Source: Cochliopodium minus (Eukaryota; Discosea; Himatismenida; Cochliopodiidae). From it: a DNA stretch of 13,272 bases. The notes beneath the pieces were generated by a model that was not told the origin of the DNA, searched no databases, and was given only the letters and a program-made list of their open reading frames with translations. How positions within the stretch are numbered: position 1 is the first letter of the stretch; the number at the start of each line of letters is the position of its first letter. The stretch is from positions 3,010 through 16,281 of the forward strand of contig JAMYWO010000582.1 of the NCBI GenBank assembly GCA_024220525.1, written 5' to 3'. Below, piece by piece: positions 8,138 through 13,272 of the stretch. The translations under genes were made by a program, and so were the position numbers.

Positions 8138-9185
8138 TTAGATTTTGATCTTGGAGTAAACATTATCCATTTTGTTGTTTACAGATCTCAAAAGTCTGAT
8201 CGAAAAGATCAAAGCAAAGAGACCATTGACAATTTCGTTGGAAAATTCGCAAAAGTGAGCTGCTCTTTCAGCCTCCATTCCAACATCGAATGCCTCAGCA
8301 TAAATCATCAAATTGAGGATGGAAAGAAGAATAACTGCAATTGCAACAACCAAGTAAATTTTATTGTAAATAGTTTCCCATCTTTTTTAAAAAAAATCAG
8401 AATTTTTAGAAAAATTTTTTCATTTTGATTAATTTTGAGTGATTATTAAGAATTTTTTTTGTATTTACCTTGGAATGGTCTTATTTTTTTTGAAGTTTTT
8501 GATAATGAACAATAAATTGACTGAGGAAATGATGATTTGAGATGTATATTCGATATAATGGGCTGGTTTTTCGAATTCGTGGAATGTGCTCAAAATGAGA
8601 GCAGCTGCTAGGGTCAAAACGATATTGGTGAACAAAATCAAGATTTGAATGACGTTGAAGAATCCCCATGTGAATTCAAAGGATCCACTCGAAAATAATA
8701 TGAATGCTTCTGTGGTAGAAAATACAAATACAGCCCAAAATTCAACCAAATGAAATGCAGCCCAATAATGTGTTTCTGAATTAAAAAAGGGTATTATAAT
8801 TTGATGTTTAAAAAAATGTGAGTATAAAATTTTTTTGTGGAGGATATATTATTTTTTTTTTTATTATTATTTATTAAAATTATCTTTATCTGTTTGATTT
8901 ACCTATGAATTCTTGTGGTTTTCCATTCAAGATCATCATCGCGATTTGCACTCCGATATACAACAAGATCACAAAGATATATACGATAATTTTGAGCCTT
9001 TTGTAGCTAAGGATATCATGCTCATACAAACCACTGAGATATTGGAGGATTCTCTCATCATGTTTTTGATGATGGACCACGATATCTCTCAATTCATTCT
9101 CATTCTGGAAATCATCGTATTTCGCTTTTTGATTGATATCTAATGTAGCGGATCTATCTATATCGAGATTGCTGGATGTGTTCAT
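8138..9185 (-). CDS. Six-helix membrane protein with three HxxE[FY] motifs (paralog 2)
   Basis: Three exons: 9185-8903, 8775-8469 and 8381-8138, giving 277 residues and a TAA stop. It is the tandem duplicate of the gene at 6797-7844: same strand, same two intron positions and phases (1 and 2), and strong protein similarity from the first helix onward (for example ILSYK.LK.IVYI, HLVEFWAVFVFS and ERAAHFCEFSNE). The three motifs are HLVEF (H103), HYIEY and HFCEF, as in paralog 1. The polar N-terminal region is about 17 residues longer, with more Asp and Glu and a paired histidine (VVHHQKH), and is poorly conserved, so the two copies may differ in cytosolic partners. The function is unknown. The ATG at 9185 is the first in frame. 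A possible spliced leader exon lies farther upstream at 9404-9423. The exon 3 acceptor is again purine-rich (AAAAAAG). Confidence 0.87.
8691..8758. repeat. 68-nt block identical to 7419-7486 in the first paralog
   Basis: This is the partner of the identical block in paralog 1. It falls inside exon 2 and covers the first HxxE motif and the helix after it. Identity ends abruptly on both sides, as in a conversion tract. Confidence 0.8.
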
Positions 9186-9289
9186 TTTTTCTATTTTACG
9201 GTATGGTAACAGGTCAATTGAAATTTTTTTTTTATTTTTTAATTTATATTGTTTTTAATTTAAAATATAAATCTATTTCATTTTATAAA

Positions 9290-9651
9290 CTCGGAGCACG
9301 TGATAAAAAATATCAACAGAAAATTTTGAGATCAAACTTTTATTAATTTTTTCTCAACTTTTGGATTCTAATTTTAAAAAAATGATTAAAAGGGAAAGTT
9401 TACCTTCTTCATCAGTGAGCAATCTAAGAAAAATTTTTTATTGATTTAAGTAAATTTTTAAATTAAAAAAAATAAATTTTAAGGGGTGGATCATGAAAGT
9501 GAGAACTATTTTATATTTGCCAATGAGTAACAAATTAGTTTTACTTACAATTCTCCATTTTGTTTTTTTTTTTGTTTTTTATTATGAATTTAAAAAACTC
9601 GGAGTGCTGATATTAGAATATATAAAATTAGATTCAAAAAAAACTCGGAGT
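9290..9651. promoter_or_regulatory. Cluster of three CTCGGAG elements upstream of paralog 2
   Basis: Copies lie at 9290-9296, 9598-9604 and 9644-9650. The last two are followed by T and share the preceding run AAAAAACTCGGAGT, giving a 46-base spacing. The nearest copy is 105 bases from the paralog 2 start, similar to the 78 bases for paralog 1. Five G or C in seven bases is very rare in this background, so repeated occurrence is unlikely to be chance. The role is unknown. Confidence 0.4.
9404..9423 (-). other. Candidate 20-nt leader exon of paralog 2
   Basis: On the minus strand a 20-base segment is bounded by TTTTTCTTAG before it and GTAAAC after it, both good matches to splice sites used elsewhere here. 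Joined to an acceptor AAAATAG at 9197-9191, it would precede the paralog 2 ATG. Its own ATG then runs into an immediate stop, so it would be untranslated or a tiny upstream frame. It could also be the relic of an older gene. Confidence 0.25.
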
Positions 9652-10217
9652 AATACACTATTACTATTACTTTTAAATTTCTTCCTCTTTGCTCAATCCC
9701 TCATTACATTGACCCAAAAAAAATTAATTAGATCTCTCATTGAATTTTTTTTTCATGAACTTAATATAAATTTGTTTTGAAGTAACACAAAAACAAGGAA
9801 GGTAAAATTTCAAAAATTATTTTCTTTAGGTTTGAACTTCTAATTTTCAAAATATATGAAAAAATATAAGAATTTAATTTTAATAAAATCGAAAATTTTA
9901 TAATAATAAATATAAAATTAAAAAATGCTTGCATAAATAATTTAAGGGATTCTTTTTAAATCAATTTTGAATTAATTAAAACAAAACTTGACCCTGATTA
10001 ATGGTTGTACCAATTTATTGCTAAAAAAAATTTAAAAATTCCTTTCAACATGCAAAAAACAACAAAAGAATTTTTTTTAATTCCCAAAGATTTGATCACC
10101 AAATGAACTTATAAAAAATTGCATAGTTCATCAAATCAATTTTGGATTTTGATTTTTAGATGATTGTGGATCTTAATTTAATTTATTTTTCCCAAATTAT
10201 ATTTTCAGAAAAAAAAA

Positions 10218-13200
10218 AATGAATGAAAGAAAAAACACATCAAAGAAATTGTCCAGATTATGTTATCCATTTTTTTCAATCAATATTCAAATCTAATCTT
10301 TTTTTCTCCAATAAATATTAGTTGATAAAAATGATTTGGAAAATGGAGGTATATTAATCAAAGAATTTGAAGATACAAACAAATTCAAACCAAAGATACA
10401 ATCTCATACTTTCACAGATCATAATCCAGTAAAAATTGAAGAAAAATTATTATTATTTTTAAATTTCCTGCTGTATGAATTATAGTTATTCCCTCCGAAA
10501 TGTAATTATTGCCTCAAATTGATTTGGGATGGTGCTTTTTTATGCAATTCATGCAATTTCCTCATTCATAGGTAAAAGAAAATTCAATAGGAAAAGATGA
10601 TTCAGAGAAATAATTAAATATTTTCGATTAATAGAAATTGTTTGGTTCCATCAAAAGATCATCCTTGCAAGAATCAATTAAAGAATAATAATACAACAGT
10701 TTCTACCGTATAGATATTTTTAACTAAAAATATTAATCTTTCTAAAATTTTCAAAACAAAATATTTTGAAGGTGAACAAACAAGATATAAACCAAATTAG
10801 ATTCACAAAGTATATTTCTTTGACAAAGGTAATTTATTTGTTCCTTTATTTCCAAGATTGATTTTTTTTTTAGTTTGTTTTGAAAGAAGGATATTTATTG
10901 GAAAGAAAAACCAATTTAATAGGATTCAGTAAATGGGTAAAAAATTTACATTTATTTAATTTTTTTTTAAAAATTTTGTCAACAAAACATTCAAAATAAT
11001 AAATAAATAATAAAAAATAAATAAACAATAAAAAAAACATTGAAAAAATAAAACAGGAAAAAAGATATTTCATTTTGAAAGGAAATGTTTTGTTTTCAAT
11101 GAGGCTAGAAAAAAATGGAGATATCAAAGGAGTTGAAAAGGACAGAGTCATTCCTTTCGGTTCTTTATCCCTCAAAACCGCCACCTCCATTTCAGAAAGC
11201 AAAGATTACCCCAACACCATCGAAATAAAACAAAAAAACAATTCTCAAATTATAACCCACAATTTCCAAGCGAAAGACAATAATGAAGTTTCTGAATGGA
11301 TTTCAACTTTTAAAGAAAATCTGTAAAAAATTTTTTGAAATTGTTATTTTTTTATTTTGTTTTTTATTCATTTTTTGTTTTTTCTATTATATATTTATGT
11401 TATTTTTATTTTTATTTTTATTGTTTATTGTTTGTTTATGTTTATGTTTTTGTTCATTTTTTATTTTTTATTTTTTATTTTTTTTAAGAAACACAAATCC
11501 TCCCAAAGAAGAAAATCCAAATTTCATTTCAAAATTAGAAGTAATAAACATTGAAGAAAATAAAATCTTCACATATGAAGACTCTATACCATCTGCCAAT
11601 CAAGATCCAACACCCCATCTCTTTGGAGAAAACAAATCATTGTGTTTAAGAATGCACCATTTTGGATTGTTGATAGAAAAGGAATCTTCATCTAAAAATT
11701 ACGAAGTCAACGAAAATATTGGTAAAATTTAAAAAATTTTTTTTTTTAAAAAATGTTAAAATAATTTTTCAAAAATAAACTAAAAAATTTTAATCAAAAA
11801 ATAATTTTTTTATTAGCTTATTTCAGAGAAAATATTGTCAAAAATTTTAATATCAAAAATTTCCCTGAAAAACTCATGAGAAGAGAACATAAACTTGAAG
11901 TGATCAAACAAAGTGAAGTGACGAGTCATTTTCAGATTCAAATCTTGAACGCAAAGAAAAATTTCTCTGCTTCTTTTCTTGAGCCTATATTTGGAAATGA
12001 CTTTAATAATATCTATTATTATGTGGAAGTTTCTTTGTTTTTTGGTACAGAGTTAATTTGCCAAGTAATTTTTTAATTTTTTTTAATTTTAATTTTTTCA
12101 TTTCTTTTGGATTTATTTTAGCCACAATTCACTAAACTTGTCAATGATGTAAAAAAAAAAAAAAGTTTAATTTTTTATTTTAACATTTATTTATTTTTAA
12201 CTAAGGTTCCAAACTGGGTAAAAAAAAATAATTTTTTTTTAACATTTTTTTCAACATTTTAAAAATCATTTTTTTCACTTAAATTTTTTTTTCAATATTT
12301 TATTAATATTCATATTTTATTAATTTTTTTAAACATTTTTTCAACATTTAATCAATAATCATATTATTAATTTTTTACATTTTTTTAAATAATTTTTAAA
12401 AATTGGATAGGTTCAATGTTTGACATTTGATGTCGAGATTAAAGACTTGCCAAGAGAAACACTACTCCAGTTTTGTTTTTATGCATTCTATTCTCCCAAA
12501 CACGAAATTTCACTCACAAATATTATGTCTTTGATGTCTCAAAAAGAGTCTATCTTTTGTTTGGGTTATTCTAATGTCAAAATAAGTGATTGGAGAGGAA
12601 TCATGAGAAGTGGGAACATGTAAAACTTTTTGAGAATCAAGAAATTAATTTATTTTCATTCACATTATTCCCAATTTTTTTTTTTTTTTTCTTTTAACTT
12701 TAATTTTTTAAAAAAATTTTTAAAATTTATTTTTTTAAAAAAACTTAATATTTTTTTTTATATTTCCAATAAAATTTTAATATTTTTTTTATTTTTTATT
12801 TTTTATTTAATTTTTAATTTTTCACTTCAATTTAATGTTTGATTTTTTTGATTTTTTTTTCAATTTTCAAATTAATATATATTTTTTTAATTCATAAGGG
12901 ATCTTGATTTACTATTTGAAGAAAAAACAAACTTGATTGCAACAGAAGGAATCAAAAAACAAAACGAGAAAAATGTAGTTTTGAAAATAAAATTCACAGA
13001 AACTCCTCATCCAATTTTGTTCGATGAACCCACTTCCCTCGAAGATGTTCCAAAACAAATTCATGAGATGAAAGAAATATCTACCAATTATTTAAAAATG
13101 TCTCTTTCGGGAATTTCTAAATCTGACTGTCTGAAGACTTGTAATTCTGAACAACAGTCCTTTTTATGGTTTTTTTTTTTAAAATCCAATATTTTTTTTT

Positions 13201-13272
13201 ATTGTTTATTTTTTATTTTTTATTTTTTATTTTTTATTTTTTATTTTTTATTTTTTATTTTTTATTTTTTAT
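10218..13272 (+). CDS. PI 3-kinase-like protein with N-terminal C1 and PH domains (3' end cut)
   Basis: Twelve later exons join in frame: 10322-10428, 10486-10571, 10635-10707, 10772-10828, 10874-10936, 11057-11322, 11489-11721, 11817-12064, 12122-12148, 12206-12217, 12411-12619 and 12899 to about 13169. The first exon (ATG near 10218 to about 10261) is uncertain because its donor would be GTTATC. With that start about 565 residues are in the window. Residues 43-90 form a C1-type zinc finger, H-x12-C-x2-C-x10-C-x2-C-x4-H-x2-C-x8-C, somewhat shorter than usual. Residues about 125-231 are a PH domain (KEGYLLER, KRYFILKGN, final W in SEWISTFKENL). Residues about 345-475 are a PI3K C2 domain (YVEVSLFFGTELICQ, LTFDVEIKDLPRE, then SDWRGIMRSG). 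The end (SEQQSFLW) resembles the start of the PIK helical domain. The family phosphorylates the 3-OH of phosphoinositides; the kinase domain itself is outside the window. I see no clear Ras-binding domain between PH and C2. Class I-like is the best guess. Confidence 0.85.
12206..12217 (+). other. 12-nt microexon in the PI3K C2 domain
   Basis: GTTCCAAACTGG (V-P-N-W) is flanked by acceptor ACTAAG and donor GTAAAA. It supplies the conserved tryptophan just before the LTFDVEI strand of PI3K C2 domains. The upstream 57-nt intron (12149-12205) is a multiple of three with no in-frame stop, so if it is retained the exon would instead be 96 nt long with a 19-residue Lys/Phe-rich insert. Confidence 0.6.
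13206..13272. repeat. A(T)6 heptamer microsatellite
   Basis: About nine copies of a seven-base ATTTTTT unit run to the window edge, inside what should be an intron of the PI3K gene. Shorter runs of the same unit occur in its introns near 11455-11480 and 12787-12810. Confidence 0.9.

Larger units (their letters stand above)
9186..10217. other. 1-kb gap with no convincing gene
   Basis: This gap separates divergent starts: paralog 2 on the minus strand and the PI3K-like gene on the plus strand. I see three CTCGGAG copies, a 20-nt exon-like segment (9404-9423, minus), a poorly supported 95-codon frame (9493-9780, plus) and AAAACAAGGAAG followed by GTAAAA at 9790-9807. The last looks like a donor site and could end a 5' UTR exon of the PI3K gene, with a matching acceptor TTTTCAG near 10208 just before its proposed ATG. 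The rest is AT-rich with no RNA gene recognised. Confidence 0.5.

Noticed and set aside
9493-9780. 95-codon plus-strand frame with a hydrophobic product
   Set aside because: Much of it is poly-T read as Phe/Leu, the two CTCGGAG copies inside fall in different frames, and it matches no family. It may be transcribed, but I would not call it a gene.
9797-10208. Donor-like GTAAAA and acceptor-like TTTTCAG as a leader intron of the PI3K gene
   Set aside because: It is plausible but rests on two short signals with no coding or comparative support, so it is mentioned only as a possibility in the gap entry.
11283-11732. 149-codon plus-strand frame
   Set aside because: It runs through the T-rich intron 11323-11488 of the PI3K gene. 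Only its last part is a true exon, and the start is out of frame with the PH exon.
12630-12842. 70-codon Phe/Lys-rich plus-strand frame
   Set aside because: It lies entirely in the T-rich intron 12620-12898 of the PI3K gene and is a low-complexity translation.
13206-13272. Regular repeat considered as a CRISPR-like array
   Set aside because: It is a simple seven-base microsatellite without spacers, in a eukaryotic intron.

Overview
This is a stretch of a very AT-rich nuclear genome from a single-celled eukaryote. The evidence is that every real gene is broken by GT...AG introns (donors mostly GTAAAA or GTAAAT), exons are A-rich and introns T-rich on the coding strand, stop codons TAA and TAG are used normally, and the gene set (RhoGAP, PI 3-kinase, GH47 mannosidase, Sel1 repeats) is eukaryotic. 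It fits an amoeboid protist such as an amoebozoan, heterolobosean or anaeramoeba, but the sequence alone does not settle which. There are no operons, CRISPR arrays, recognisable tRNA/rRNA genes or transposons. All exon junctions were worked out by hand from splice sites, phase and protein-family conservation; no transcript data were available.

Layout. (1) 1-2023, minus strand: a seven-exon gene, cut by the left edge, joining an N-terminal dysferlin (DysF) domain to a RhoGAP domain. (2) 2349-4501, minus: a complete five-exon GH47 alpha-mannosidase of 468 residues with a signal peptide. (3) 4502-4662: divergent promoter. (4) 4663-6607, plus: a five-exon protein of about ten Sel1 repeats whose introns fall at the same place in different repeats. 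(5) 6608-6796: convergent gap with two perfect 12-bp stem-loops. (6) 6797-7844 and 8138-9185, minus: tandem paralogous six-helix membrane proteins, each with the same HxxE[FY] motif three times. I do not recognise the family. (7) 9186-10217: a 1-kb gap without a convincing gene but with a repeated CTCGGAG element, also found upstream of the first paralog. (8) about 10218 to the right edge, plus: the 5' part of a PI 3-kinase-like gene with, in order, a C1-type zinc finger, a PH domain, a PI3K-type C2 domain and the start of the PIK helical domain. The kinase domain lies beyond the window.

The genes do not form one pathway. Two encode signalling proteins with unusual membrane-reading front ends (DysF on a RhoGAP; C1-PH on a PI3K), fitting a cell that controls actin and phosphoinositides in response to membrane composition. 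The mannosidase belongs to glycoprotein processing in the secretory pathway. The best candidates for undescribed biology are the HxxE triple-repeat membrane family, the DysF-RhoGAP fusion and the C1-PH-PI3K architecture.
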